Shown here piece after piece: positions 1 through 20,991 of a stretch of 64,000 nt of DNA. Source of the stretch: Halichondria panicea (Eukaryota > Porifera > Demospongiae > Suberitida > Halichondriidae); assembly GCF_963675165.1 (NCBI RefSeq), contig NC_087389.1, positions 1,398,001 to 1,462,000 on the forward strand, read 5' to 3'. The notes below the pieces were generated by a model. It was not told the DNA's origin. It was given only the letters and a program-made list of their open reading frames with translations, and did not search any database. A program made the translations under genes and the position numbers. Each line of letters opens with the position of its first letter. Position 1 is the first letter of the stretch.

Positions 1-96
1 ATTACTGTCGATTTGAGGCGAGACGTACGTAAACTTACACGTTACAAAACACGAATCAAAGCATGCACAAAATGTGATACATTGCTAGTGTAGCAC

Positions 97-165
97 TTTT
101 AACTCCACCTCGGCAAGGCTTTCCTCAAGATCATCAGTGTAAAGCCAGTCTTCTGTTGTCGCCAT
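97..165 (-). CDS. First coding exon of a leftward gene (partial, unknown product)
   Basis: On the minus strand an ATG at 165 opens 23 codons beginning MATTEDWLYTDDLEESLAEV. The frame reaches a possible GT donor (complement of bases 95-96) in phase 0; read through, it stops a few codons later. The peptide is acidic and non-repetitive, as in a real N-terminal exon, but it is too short to name. The gene would continue off the left edge. It lies head to head with the SIAH-type gene, with 267 bases between the two ATGs, a spacing seen several times in this window. Coding status is inferred from composition and splice context only. Confidence 0.4.
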
Positions 166-432
166 TTTCAGAGCACGTCTCGGTCGTGTGATACTAAGGA
201 AATTCCTTCAATATGTCACATGACAGAGATAAAAGGCTGAAGTAGGTAGTCAACACATGTACACGTACGTACATACGTACGTACACAGTACAGGATCAGC
301 AAGAACCTCTCCTATCACTCTTTTACGTGTATCCACAGGTAAGGAGAGCATGCCACAAGTACTAGTGATCTTGCTTAGCTTGTCAGAATTCTGTGTGTAT
401 TAGGTTCTGTATCAGAAACACAAAATTAATCC

Positions 433-1702
433 ATGTGCACAGGTTCCATAGTTGAGATGAGCAAACCTCCTCGTACGTTGAATGTTACCAGCCCTGAAGA
501 GATGGAAGTGGGGGAATTCCCTGCCCCACAGCCCCTACCAACGCCCACCGTAACAGCCGCCCTGCCCATCCAACCAATGATCCCTATACCACCACCCCCA
601 TCCACGGCCGACCTAGCCACCCTTTTCGAGTGCCCTGTGTGTTTTGACTATGTGTTACCCCCCATATTCCAATGCGAGTCCGGCCATCTAATATGTACTC
701 AATGCAAACCGAAGGTCCTATGCTGCCCGAGCTGCCGAGGCCCGTTAGGAGGAGTGAGAAACCTGGCCATGGAGAAAGTTGCAGAGACTGTTCAGTTCCC
801 GTGTAAGTACGTCCACTCAGGGTGCACTCTGAGATTCCTGCACAAAGCCAAACGAACTCATGAGGATGTGTGTGAATATCGACCCTATTCTTGCCCCTGT
901 CCGGGGACCTCGTGTAAATGGCACGGAAGTTTGGACCTTGTACTGGACCACTTACTCACAGCACACAAGACGATTACTACTCTTCACGGCGAAGACATTG
1001 TGTTCTTGGCCACGGACATTAACCTACCCGGAGCAGTAGACTGGGTGATGATGCAGTCGTGTTTCGATCACTATTTCATGCTGGTCCTGGAGAAGCAAGA
1101 AAGACACGAGGGGCATCAGCAGTTCTTTGCCGTGGTGCAGATCATAGGGACAGAGAAACAGGCTGAATCGTTTAGGTATGTACATGTGTGTGTGTATGTG
1201 TTGGCAGGTTACCATGCTAGTGAGCGTGGTTGTGTATGAAATGAATGACATTGTTGACATTTGTAATACTAGCAACTATCAGTAATGTGACATCCAACTC
1301 TTAACTTGTGACCAGCCCTAATTCCCTGACAGCTGCCATTTCCTTTTTTAGAACGAGGCTCCCCCCTATAGCTAGATTATGCTCACAGCTTCACATAATT
1401 ATAAGGTTTAGCTATAATACTAAAGCTTTTGTAAGTGTACAAGAACTTGTAATTAAATGTTGGCTCAGTGTACAGTCATAATTATCCTGTTTTTTCACCC
1501 TGTCCCATGCAGATACAAACTAGAGCTGATGGGCCATGGTCGCAAGCTGACATGGGAGGCAAAGCCACGGAGCATCCACGAAGGAATCGCGAGTGTGATT
1601 TCCACCAATGATTGTCTCATCTTTGAAACCACCATGGCACAACTGTTTGGCGAGAATGGAAACCTTGCCATCAATGTTACGATCTTCAAATCATTTTTCT
1701 GA
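433..1702 (+). CDS. SIAH: SIAH-type RING E3 ubiquitin-protein ligase
   Basis: Seven-in-absentia family E3 ligase, which recruits an E2 and marks substrates for proteasomal degradation. Two exons fit, 433-1175 and 1513-1702, joined AG|A between SFR and YKLEL, giving about 310 residues (human SIAH1 has about 282). The order is a proline-rich N-terminus (residues 1-60), a C3HC4 RING starting [11 protein letters not shown] with [11 protein letters not shown] and CPSC, the SIAH-type zinc fingers ([36 protein letters not shown]), then the TRAF-like substrate-binding domain ending NLAINVTI. The C-terminus IFKSFF differs from the usual short end. The first ATG is at 433; a second in-frame ATG at 457 (MSKPPRTLN) could also start the protein. 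The single intron interrupts the substrate-binding domain. Confidence 0.93.
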
Positions 1703-2644
1703 TTCATGTTATAATCATACAAGTTTCTCTTTTCTTTCCCTAGCTACCAGTATACACCATGCCATCCCATCCACCCCTCTCTTGTCAATCTGACCCTAAA
1801 AAATATAATTGTTGGAAAAAATTAATTTTTGACTGCAAAAAAGGAGGGTGGGGCTAGACAGTGATGATCTTTACCAACTCAAACATGTGGGCATGCATAC
1901 TACTATTAATACTATACTTGGCACTAGGAATTGGCGTGCTATTGAAAAGGTATATCCTATAGCTAGTGTTGACAATAACTGATCATATGATGAGCTGCTG
2001 AGAGGTTAAGATGTACGGCAGAGACTGAGCGGAGGCTTGGGAATATAAGCACAAGCTAAAGTTTACAAAAACCAAAGGTACATTATTTTGATCATAGATA
2101 GATATACAAACTAGCTCTAGCTTTTACTATGAAGCCAAAGATTACATAATTATAGAGTATAGTGTAGCCAATGCATGATCGCACCTTGCAGGATATCAGT
2201 GTGTAAGGGTTAGTTGCCTTAGTGTTGTCGTGGACTTGATTATGTTAGCGTACACGCAACAAATGCAACGTTCAGTAGCCTAAGTACCGATAGGTTACCT
2301 TTGCGTTGACGATTTTCATGTCCACAAAACCACAATATAATGTGTGAGATTTGTGTGGCTTGTTCAAAACCATTTGTTTTTATTGAGTCCTAAGCTCGAG
2401 TACTTGAAAGGCAGTAGTCTAAATACACCATTGATAACCATGGTTGGTTTGTCATCACACAACACCACACAGGTTATTCCTGTGCATATGAGACAATAGG
2501 GTACAACCCTTCACTATGATACCATCGTAGATAACAATGTCACAGCATTTGTGAGATTAAGCATTGTGTGAGATTACTCTGTGTTAGTGTTCATGAGATG
2601 CGTTATTTTTATGGTGTGTGTGTTCACTTGACTGCCCCCCAGGA
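1703..2644. other. Intergenic region between SIAH and DENND2 genes
   Basis: No convincing coding exon is visible. The region is AT-rich with only short frames. The DENND2 coding exon starts just after a splice acceptor (CCCCCCAG ending at 2642), so one or more non-coding 5' exons and the promoter of that gene probably lie here. I could not place them. Confidence 0.5.
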
Positions 2645-5600
2645 ATGTCGGAAGAGGACGATGTGTTTAGTGAGGACGCAGCTGTCGTTAAACACAGTGG
2701 TAGCGGAGGCCTTGCCGCACTGATCGCCAAAACCAGACACACCGGTCAACTCAAGGACATTACAAAGAAAGACAACAAAGGTCACCTCCAACGAATACTC
2801 AGTGTTCCGGAACAATCCGCTCAATCAGCTGAGGGATCTAAAGTCACCTATCGCTCGTCGGTATCTGTAAGCCCGTCAAGTCGCAATGCGAAATGTTCGT
2901 CTGTTGTAGTCTTGTCTCAAAGCAAATCGCCACTACTACCACCACATATGACCTCTAACCTTAGCTCCCCATCCGCCGGCATTTCCTCTACGGGCACGGA
3001 AGACACACCCACTTCTGGGGATACGTCTCCAAACCAATCTGACAGCAAGCGACGAGAATCGAACAAACCAGTGCCCAAACCACGGCTCGTTAAGCAATCA
3101 ACGAGAGGGTCTGACTCATTGACTAAGGAATCGACTAAAGAATTGCAAGCAGAAGACTTAGAGAATGAGAATAGACAATGCTTAGAGGAACAGCCGTTGG
3201 AACCTGAGAAAACGGAGAAGAAATCGTTGCGTAGTCAGTCTGACAATACAGATGGACAAGCCAGTAAACCCATTCCAGTTCCAAGATCTACTAGAAGCAA
3301 AACTCAGTCTGATTTAGAAACAAAACCAGAGACACCCCAAAGTCCCGTTCCAAAGCCACGTTCTGCATCGAAGCTCATCACTGTTCAGAATGACGAGAAG
3401 GTCAAAGCTGTGAAAACCCTTCAAGCTCTGTTACCAACTGGGGGCAAGCAAAAGGAGGAACCTCTTGGCCCTGATGGACTGACACGTACAGAGAGGAGCC
3501 TCCAACAAATGCAGAAGTTGTTGAATGAGGAGTAAGCTAGCTATATTGCATTGTAATCCATCTCCTAGGTATCATAGTTTTCAAAAACTTGTAAATTAAG
3601 TTCATATTGCTTCAGAGTGCTCCTGGTTAGTTTTAATGGATGCTCATAGAAGTGAAGCCTTTTATACTAGTCTATGGTTGGCACCATTTACTAGGTGTCG
3701 TGTAGCTTGTACTGTGATCAGTTACCTTTTCACAAGGCAACATTAGGACAATTTCGTGTAGTGCCATACTATAATGATTATATTATATACCCCACATGAC
3801 ATTCTGTTTGTCACTGCTCCTCCCCCACACTCCCAGCACACAGAACAGTGAGACAATAGATCCATTTCCTTCCTCTGATACTACTGCCAAAGACACAACC
3901 TCCAACAAGCCAAAGCCTCCTCGCACAAGAACCACAGTGTCTGAAAGCTCTCCCCCCAAAAATGATGTTAGCGTTGGAGCTAGACCACCAAGCAAGTCAG
4001 TCAGTGATGACAAAGACTCTACCGTGGGTGCAACCAATAAACAGACTAACATAAAAGTAGCCAGTGTTGCCGTTAAGACGAGCAAGCCAGCTGTGGAGTC
4101 AAAGGAAAAGAGCCCATCGCCTGCCAGGGAGAATGCTCCCCCACAAGGGATAAGACCGTCTCCACCAAGACCATCTCCACCAAGAAAAGTCAGCAGTGAG
4201 GAGACTAACAAACCATCATTGCCTGCCAGGGAGAATGCTCCACCACAAGGGATAAGACCGTCTCCACCAAGACCATCTCCACCAAGAAAAGTCAGCAGTG
4301 AGGAGACTAACAGACCATCAGCTACTCAAGGCTCACCCTCTTCAGGCAGTATTACTACCAGTGACACAGATACAAGAGTCTCTCAAACTCCCAAAGAACC
4401 GGCAAAAGGCTCCGCTCCTCCGACCAGACCTGCTCCCCCTGCACGAATCCTGAAGCCACCTCAGAAGACGATTCAAATCAAATCGGATTTAAGTTGGATT
4501 AAGAGGAAGGACTCTATTGATAAGTACGACTCGAGCACCTCCCTATCCACCAGTCAAACTATGCCAGACCTTACCCCAAGTCCAGCACCAGTACGGAAAC
4601 CACTCCCCTACCGTAGTCATGCAATTATCACACCGACCACTCCTTCATCGGGACTTGCGTACGCACCACCTACCCTGAACTCCCACCCCAAGCCACCTTC
4701 GAATTCAAAACCCTTGGCAGTGTCAGGTTCAAAGTACAATCGTAATCGAGCTGGGACAGTTCTCAGCAACAATGAGCCAGTGGAGGCAGCCAAAAACAAA
4801 AGGAGGAGGAACAATTCTTTCACGAGGTCCACGAGTGATGACAGCATAGCCTCCAAAATTGCGGTCAGTACCTGTTGCTACAATGGCTAATTGTATTTGA
4901 TTAGCTACATGTACAATGTCATGCATTACTTAACAGTATTATATTTTAATTGCTTCACCCACATCACAGTTTGTACGGTGTTTCCTATATAGAGTGCTAG
5001 TCTGTTTTTCTGTGATGCTTGTGTAACTGTAACCCTTCGAATCAGCTAGCTAGTATACAGCACGTGTATCTTCTGCATTAATGTGCCCCGGCCACTCTCT
5101 AGCTGTTGTTTGTCCTCTGCTTAGGATGAGGGTAAGAGCAAGAGCAAGAAGCAGTCTCCTCCCAAGAAGCCTCCCAGAGTGAGGCATCTCAAGAACTCCT
5201 CTGACTCCAGACCCATCTCCATGATCGAGGCCAGTGCGGTACGTGAACTACACAAGTGCCTATAGCTTCGTTTATACATGTACTTGAAACAAGTAAGACA
5301 TTTATGTGATTTTCTCTCTACAGAATCAGCGGAGTAAGTCTCAGCAGTTTACAAGCAGCTGCTTGGTTGGGACCATGCCAAGAGATTTGCCTGAGGATAG
5401 TGCAGTAAGGGACCACCTGACATGCATACACACACCAACATACACACCTCTCTGTGCTTTGTACTATTGATATAGGATCAAGATTGTTTGTGTAGCCATT
5501 AAAACCTCTGCCCCCCCCCCCCCACACACACACACAGAGCCCCAAGAGAGGCAGGAAAGACTCTCAGTCAAAGCCAGAGGTGAGTGTTAGTAAGCCATAG

Positions 5601-8600
5601 ACTGGCTGCAGTGAATACAATATCACTTTGCCAATTACACCGTCCAGTTCAAAGCATTTCTCAACTCTTTAGCTATTAGCTATACTCTCCCTGCACTTTA
5701 ATACTCCCAACATTCCTTCTGAGTATATACAACCACCTTGAAGCCTCGCTGATTGTCAACACGTTAATGCTACAGGGGTATTAAATATTTAAGTATCTAG
5801 CTGGCTATGGCTTGAATCACATGTGTTTGCTGCGTCATGCTGCATGCACACTAATTAATGAGTACAGCTACCATAGTAAAAGTGCCTCATTGTTTAGCCT
5901 AGTCCGTTTTTTAATTTTAGGTACATATATTGTAGTTGTGTGCCCTGTGTCACTCTCACACATACTATGCACACACAAACAGAAAAAGGGGTTTCTTGGT
6001 CGATTCAGAAACAAGACTCAGTACAAGGCTGAAAGTAAGTGTATTCATGATATGGTATTCATGCATATGATATGGCTTGTTGTTGAAACCATTGTGGTTT
6101 GCCAGCTGGCAGTTTGGGGGCTGTCCAAGGGAGTTCCCCTCGTGTGTACACACGTTAATTATAATGATATAAGTGCATGTGCCTGGCCTTGTTGGCATTA
6201 TACACTTGTAAGTAAAAGTAGTTCAGTTAAAAGTAATCTGTAAAGAAAATGAGCTTCAAGAGAATGAGTATAAAGCGTATCTTCAAGCGCCACTCAGCCC
6301 CAGAGCTGCCTTGTGATGACAGGAGGCAGTCTGCAGAGCTTGCAACGTGTGAGTGTGTGTGGTGTTGTGTCCTGGGGTGGGCACTGTAGGTTGTGTATGC
6401 ATGGTGTAATTAACAGCCTGCATGGTATGTTTATTCACTGCATTTGTGTACCCTATACAGTGGACTTATTTGGTCAATAGTATTGACTATCGATCAGGCT
6501 CTAGCTAGTTATCATATGTATAGATCTACGTACTCATGTGTACGACTTGTGAATCAACAGTTTGTTATAGTTGGCTCTATTGAAAGAGTAATAAGACAAG
6601 CGTTGTATACTTGCTCGCTATATAATACTGTGGTTGTGTTTTTTCAACCAGTTAGAGTCTCTCTAGATGTGTGCCCACTGTAGAGCTAGCTGTAGTCCTT
6701 GTAGCTATAGTTACAAGTAACTTGACACAAGGCCTCGATCGCTACAAGTATGAACACTGATAGGCCACTTCCTCGACTATCCAAGCCACTGGTGTCCCCT
6801 AAACCACAGACTGGGGCTAGATTGTTAGTGTTCCCACGTAGATCATGTGACTCTCTCCATGTCAGACAGCTCTCCTCTAATCAATCTCCCGAGTGTCACT
6901 CTATCAAGATTCATCTCTGTTCTCACGATGACCAGGGTATTGATTATTGCAGGGTTCACTGATAAAGTGATTGACAAAAAACTGCCTCCTACCACCACCC
7001 ACACACAACCTACGTGTATATGTACTAAGTAGCCGTACTAAACCCTCTCCCCCACACACACACACACACAGCTCCCACCCTCCGCGAAGAACCGGACGAA
7101 GAGACTGATAGCAGCAGTGACGATGAGAAAGGGGGCACAATCAGTACGTATACATACATGTACGAGGCTTGAGGGTATACAATACCTCAGTCTGTACCTT
7201 ACAATAATATTGTGTTAACCAACTATGTACCCGTGCTCACATGACAATCATATGATCCTTACAGGTAGAATGCCTCGGCTCCGACATGTAACACCTAAAT
7301 CCAAGGTAAGCAAAATCGCTCCCAGAGTGTGTGTGGTGACATTTGACCTCCATACAGTCAACGGATCTCGATGACACAGAGTCCGAGTACCACCAGCTGT
7401 TTGAGTACGTGTTCGTGGTGGAACTCAAGGACAAAGGCAAGGGAGCATTGGACACAGAGATCACCTACACCTTCCCACCCGCGGTGAGACCTCTCACAGT
7501 GTGTGTGCATGTTCCTTGTTCCTTGTTCCCATTTAAGGCTGTACATGTGTACTGTATTTGCCACTATAGTATGTAATCATCTGCAAATCCACCCCACCCC
7601 TCTCCAGCCTGAGCAGTTGTTCTCTGGAAAGGACGCGGCACTACTTGCCATCCCTCAATTCTGTTTCCCCGACATCGACCAATGGAAGCCCACCAAGAGC
7701 TATAACAGTGAGAGCTTCTCCTTTGTGCTCACCGACATGATGGGCGGTCGCAGGTTCGGCTACTGCAGGAGACTGTTGGTGAGTAGGAAACTCTGAAAGC
7801 CTATAACTGTTAGTAAATTCTGGTTTCTGAAAACATACATATAGAGCTTTTTTAAGGATAGTGAATTCTAAACAAAGATCATTCTCTAGCACATTTCCAA
7901 AACGATTTTGACAAATTAGATTACGCTTTCACTCTTGTTTCAGCCGTCTGGAAAAGGTCCCAGACTTCCTGAGGTGTACTGTATCGTGAGTCCCCTCGGC
8001 TGCTTCTCCCTCTACGAAAAGGTACACTCATTATACACAACCCTGTGCCCATGTTCAAATTACCCCCCTCCCCCCGATCTGCACGCAGATCCTTGACGAG
8101 GTAGAGAAAAGGAGAGCTGTGTCGTCGTCGGCTGTGTTCACCTTCCTCAAGGCTATTCAGGCCAACCCCTTCCCCAGACCTGTGAGTGTGTTTGTGTATA
8201 ATTATAGTAAACTGTGAAATTGCAAGTCATTAAGAAAAATAATACTGAAAGTTGGTGTTTTGATCTGACAAGGCTTCTTGCTGATCAACTCACACCATGT
8301 ACAATTATTATATGATGTGTTTCCTCTTCCTACAGGGAAGGAGTGTGGAAGTCAGAGCATTTGGTGTAAGTATGCCATTTATGTTTTGTTTGTTTAATAT
8401 TTGTGTGTGTATGGAATTCAGACTTATGTATTGTCCTCGTTCCATTCCACAGGCTCGTGGTGCTGGACTGGAGACTGTGGTACTGACTCGACCCATGGAC
8501 TCAAGACTGGAGCATATCGACTTCTCCCTCCTCTTCTCTACTCTGAGCCCCCGCAAGATCATTCAAATATTCTCGTCCTTGTTGCTCGAGCGACGGGTCA

Positions 8601-10489
8601 TCCTCTGTGCCAACTCACTCAGTCTACTCTCTGGCTGTGCACACGCTCTCCTGGCACTCCTCTACCCCTTCGAGTGGCAGGTGACAAAGGAGTGGAGTGC
8701 ATGGGGGGGGGCTTTGTTCTATGGACCATCAGAACTCTGGTTACAGAGCCGGTTCTAATTGAAGGGGACTTATACACGTAGGACCCAGCCTTTATCATGT
8801 GTCCGTTAAATTGTCAGTAGAATCAGTGTACAAGTATTATACATGTAATAATCAGTTTTAATCGTTTCTTTCCCTGACAGCATGTGTTCATTCCTGTCCT
8901 GCCGAACAGTCTGATAGACTTTGTATGCTCACCGCTCCCCTACATCATTGGCATCAACCCGTCCCTCATCAAGGAGCTGGACTCCATGGAGATGGAGGAC
9001 GCCCTCGTCATCGACCTGGAAAAGAAGAAGTTTGTCATGAAGGTGAGGTATACAATGTATCATAATTATGTACTATGAATGTAGCTGTCAAATACTTAAA
9101 GTAGATTAATTGGAATTGTACAATATATATATTGTATGTGCATGTGTGTGTCTATGAATGCTCTCAACTCTGTAAGGGGTTATTATTGTTTTCGAAATTG
9201 ACACTGTCCTTTGTACTTATTTCCCTTGAGAATGTGACACACTGAAAATGCTTATCTGTGTATCTGTGTGTTTACTTACTTCTCTCACCCTTCCCCCTCC
9301 CCCATATTGTATAGATTGGGGACGAGACCTCTATCCTCCCCACAAAACTCTACCAATACCTGGAGCATTCTCTCAGCTCCTCTGTAGTTTCAGGGGAATA
9401 CAAGAAAGGGGCCACCTCCACCCGTCGGGCTGATGAGATCGTTGTTAACACCTTTATGACCTTCTTTGCATATCTCTATGGCGACTACAAGGCGTACATG
9501 AAGCCTGTTAAGAATGAGAAGGAGTTTCAGAGGCCGGAGTTCATTGAGACATTCAGTTCAAAGTCTACTAAAAGGGTATGTGGTGTATGGGTGGTTGTTT
9601 GAATGTCCCTAATTGTGTTGTTGCTATGGGTACAGTTTTTGGAGGCGTTCCAGATGTCACAGCTATTTGAGAACTTCATTGAGCAGCGAGAGAATCCAGC
9701 GAAAGAAGAGACCACTGCTCAGAGTATGTTGCTAGCTGTATGGTATTAGTCCATGCACTGTTGCTTCACTGTGTGCTCTTATGTTGCCTGTATGGTATTA
9801 GTCCATGCACTGTTGCTTCGCTGTGTGCTCTTATGTTGCTAGCTGTATGGTATTAGTCCATGCACTGTTGCTTCACTGTGTGCTCTTATGTTGCTAGCTG
9901 TATGGTATTAGTCCATGCACTGCTGCTTCACTGTGTGCTCTTATGTTGCTAGCTGTATGGTATTAGTCCATGCACTGCAGGGCTGCATCCAGGATTTTGG
10001 ATCAGGGGGGAGAATTGGGCTAATTAAAAATGTAGGAGGGGCGAAGTCATCAGAATTATAGCAATACAAATGAATCTGCCAGATCCTAGGGGGGGGGAGA
10101 ATTACCCCCCTCGCCCCCCCTCAATGCAGCCCTGCACTGTTGCTTCACTATGTGCTCTTATGTTGCCTGTATGGTATTAGCCCATGCACTGTTGCTTCAC
10201 TGTGTGCTCTGTCTTCATTGCAGGTCACTTTGAACAGCAGCTCCCTGTACTCCAGCCAAGATGTCGAGACATAGAAATGTAAGCTCTAGTTTACCATTTA
10301 GGGAGTAAAAATTAAGTCGTGTAGGTTTATTTCATTGTGATGATGGTTTTTACCGTAATCTCTACCTTTTCAGCTTTAGCTCAAAGTCAAGATTTGACAG
10401 ATGGAAATTAGCAAAAGGTTTGTACACAATATTCATCATAACGGTATTGAACATTTGCTTTGTTCCCTGCAGGAATGAAAAAGAAGTGA
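2645..10489 (+). CDS. DENND2: DENN domain-containing protein 2 (Rab guanine nucleotide exchange factor)
   Basis: A gene of about 20 exons encoding a long disordered N-terminus and a C-terminal DENN module. DENND2 proteins are exchange factors for Rab9-type GTPases in endosome-to-Golgi traffic. The first coding exon (2643 to about 3530) starts MSEEDDVFSED; the next (about 3837-4864) is proline-rich. Small basic exons follow (about 5125-7140). The uDENN begins near 7370 (YHQLFEYVFVVELKDKGKG) and continues with FPDIDQWKP, FVLTDMMGGRRFGYCRRLL and EVYCIVSPLGCFSLYEK. Core DENN is at about 8450-9050 (HIDFSLLFSTLSPRKIIQIF, LLLERRVILCANSLSLLS, YPFEWQHVFIPVLP, LPYIIGI) and dDENN at about 9315-9720. The end is FSSKSRFDRWKLAKGMKKK, stop at 10489. 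Phases match at the borders I checked. Which paralog (A-D) cannot be told. Confidence 0.88.
4121..4322 (+). repeat. 102-base in-frame tandem duplication in the DENND2 N-terminus
   Basis: Two nearly identical 102-base copies (4121-4222 and 4223 to about 4322) encode a 34-residue unit beginning PARENAPPQGIRPSPPRPS and ending with a KVSSEETN(K/R)PS segment. The unit is proline- and arginine-rich with SH3-ligand character. Near identity at DNA level suggests recent duplication. Confidence 0.9.
9726..10212. repeat. 52-56 base minisatellite in a DENND2 intron
   Basis: About six copies of a unit containing GTATGGTATTAGTCCATGCA followed by CTGTTGCTTCACTGTGTGCT. Units differ by a small GCTAG indel. 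The array fills the intron between the exons ending near 9722 and starting near 10225, and is interrupted by a small inverted-repeat element at 9978-10134. Confidence 0.9.
9978..10134. mobile_element. 157-base MITE-like element with CAGGGCTGCAT inverted ends
   Basis: The ends CAGGGCTGCAT and ATGCAGCCCTG are perfect 11-base inverted repeats, and the flanks repeat CACTG on both sides, consistent with a target-site duplication. The insertion splits one unit of the minisatellite, so it is younger than the array. A related copy is at 45966-46072 with the same ATCCAGGATTTTG and G-run/C-run interior. There is no coding capacity, so it must be non-autonomous. Confidence 0.8.
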
Positions 10490-10831
10490 ATTGTTTGCGT
10501 GAAACTCAAGCAAGCCATTTTATATCACTGTGTGTATGTGAACCCCTTGCCCCTTGTTTGTGTGTAGCCTTGCTAGCCCAGCTAGTTTCCTATTTATAAA
10601 TTTAGAGTGCTTTAGTTTTGTAAACCACAAATTCTGCAATTCAGTTCCCTCAGCAATGAATTTGGTAAAGATCATTGTATAAATAAGTACCTTCGTTGGG
10701 TGGCTTGTCATGTGCAAAATAAGGGTGGAGCTGTCTTGCCTAGCCTAGCAACTTCAACTCAGAGCTCAACTTGTGTGTACTAGCTAATATTTAATAGTAT
10801 ACACAAATTGCAGGATAAAAACCATATGATA

Positions 10832-11455
10832 CTATACTTGTTGGTAATTAAAAACAATAGGATTGTCTGCATTCCATGTGATCTTCTTTCCAGTTTGCTT
10901 CTTGACAGGTGTTGTCCAGAGCCCCTTTCTTTTGAGCAATCTCTCCTCTCTTGCAAAAGCTGCTTCTCTTACTTTCATATCCTCCAGCTGTTTCTGTCGC
11001 GCCAGCTGTGTCTTCTCCTTCTGTTGAGGTGTCTTGGGGCTCATGATGATGAGGTAGTCACTAGTACTGTCAGTCTCCCTAGTACTGTCAGTCTCAGCAA
11101 TAACATCAGTGGTATTGGTTGATACTGTGTCTGTGGTGATACAACGCCCAGGTGGACTGGAATACTGGTGATTGTCACTGGAATGTTCACTTTGTCTGTT
11201 CTCGGAATGTGTCAACAGTTTTGCGCTCAATGCCTTTGATTTTGATTTTTGATTCTTTACAGTTCCTCTGGTTGTTTTAGCTCTTTTTGTTTTCCTTAAT
11301 GGGCAAGACTCTCCAGGCCTTGTTGAGCATCTAGTCTCTGTTTTTGGAAACAGTCGTTTTCTCAATTTTCTTGGACTTATTCGATGGAGGATAGGGGCTA
11401 TATCGACAGAGGACACTCTTCCTAGCCTCTCTGTGCTCTCTTTAGACATAGTCAT
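10832..11455 (-). CDS. Unrecognised 207-residue basic protein with CDK/cyclin-type motifs
   Basis: Uninterrupted ORF with ATG at 11455 and TAG at 10832, convergent with the DENND2 gene. I do not recognise the family. The N-terminal third is very basic (ISPRKLRKRLFPKTE, KTKRAKTTRG), the middle is Ser/Thr-rich, then comes a charged probably helical segment (PQQKEKTQLARQKQLEDMKV) and a C-terminal block TTPVKKQTGKKITWNADNP. Visible short motifs are several Ser/Thr-Pro-basic CDK-type sites, RKRLF matching the cyclin-docking RxL(F) form, and KKITW matching the RVxF PP1-docking form. These suggest a nuclear cell-cycle-regulated protein, but motifs this short occur by chance. Intron loss or a lineage-specific gene are both possible. 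Confidence 0.6.
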   Translation of the reverse strand: MTMSKESTERLGRVSSVDIAPILHRISPRKLRKRLFPKTETRCSTRPGESCPLRKTKRAKTTRGTVKNQKSKSKALSAKLLTHSENRQSEHSSDNHQYSSPPGRCITTDTVSTNTTDVIAETDSTRETDSTSDYLIIMSPKTPQQKEKTQLARQKQLEDMKVREAAFAREERLLKRKGLWTTPVKKQTGKKITWNADNPIVFNYQQV

Positions 11456-11890
11456 TCACACAGGCGCTTTATGCAGTTAAAAACTCATGAAGGTTGTCAA
11501 GTCTGTTTTCAGTTTTGTTTGATAGGAAATGATCACTGATATCAAAGTTGAATAGATGTTCACGTTCTGTGTAAGTGTCATTAATGATCTTTACCAAACT
11601 GGAAAACATTTAGATTTCGTATTTCTATGATTTTAATTAAATTATCACCACTTCTCAGCTCAACTTCTTTTCCAATTTGCACATTTTTCACCATGCCAAC
11701 AACTACCGTGAAAATGTGCTACATTGTACCTTGGAGGTCTTTGCTTAGTGAGAGCTCACTACTGGACAGAGACATTGAACTAGGTATTATTATCTATTCG
11801 AAGCCCCATGACACAATGTGTGTAACTATGTATCCCTCACAGCCAATTATTCCTGATCTCTGAGGAAGTACAACTGCGTTTGCTTCCCCA

Positions 11891-20991
<9,101 letters not shown>

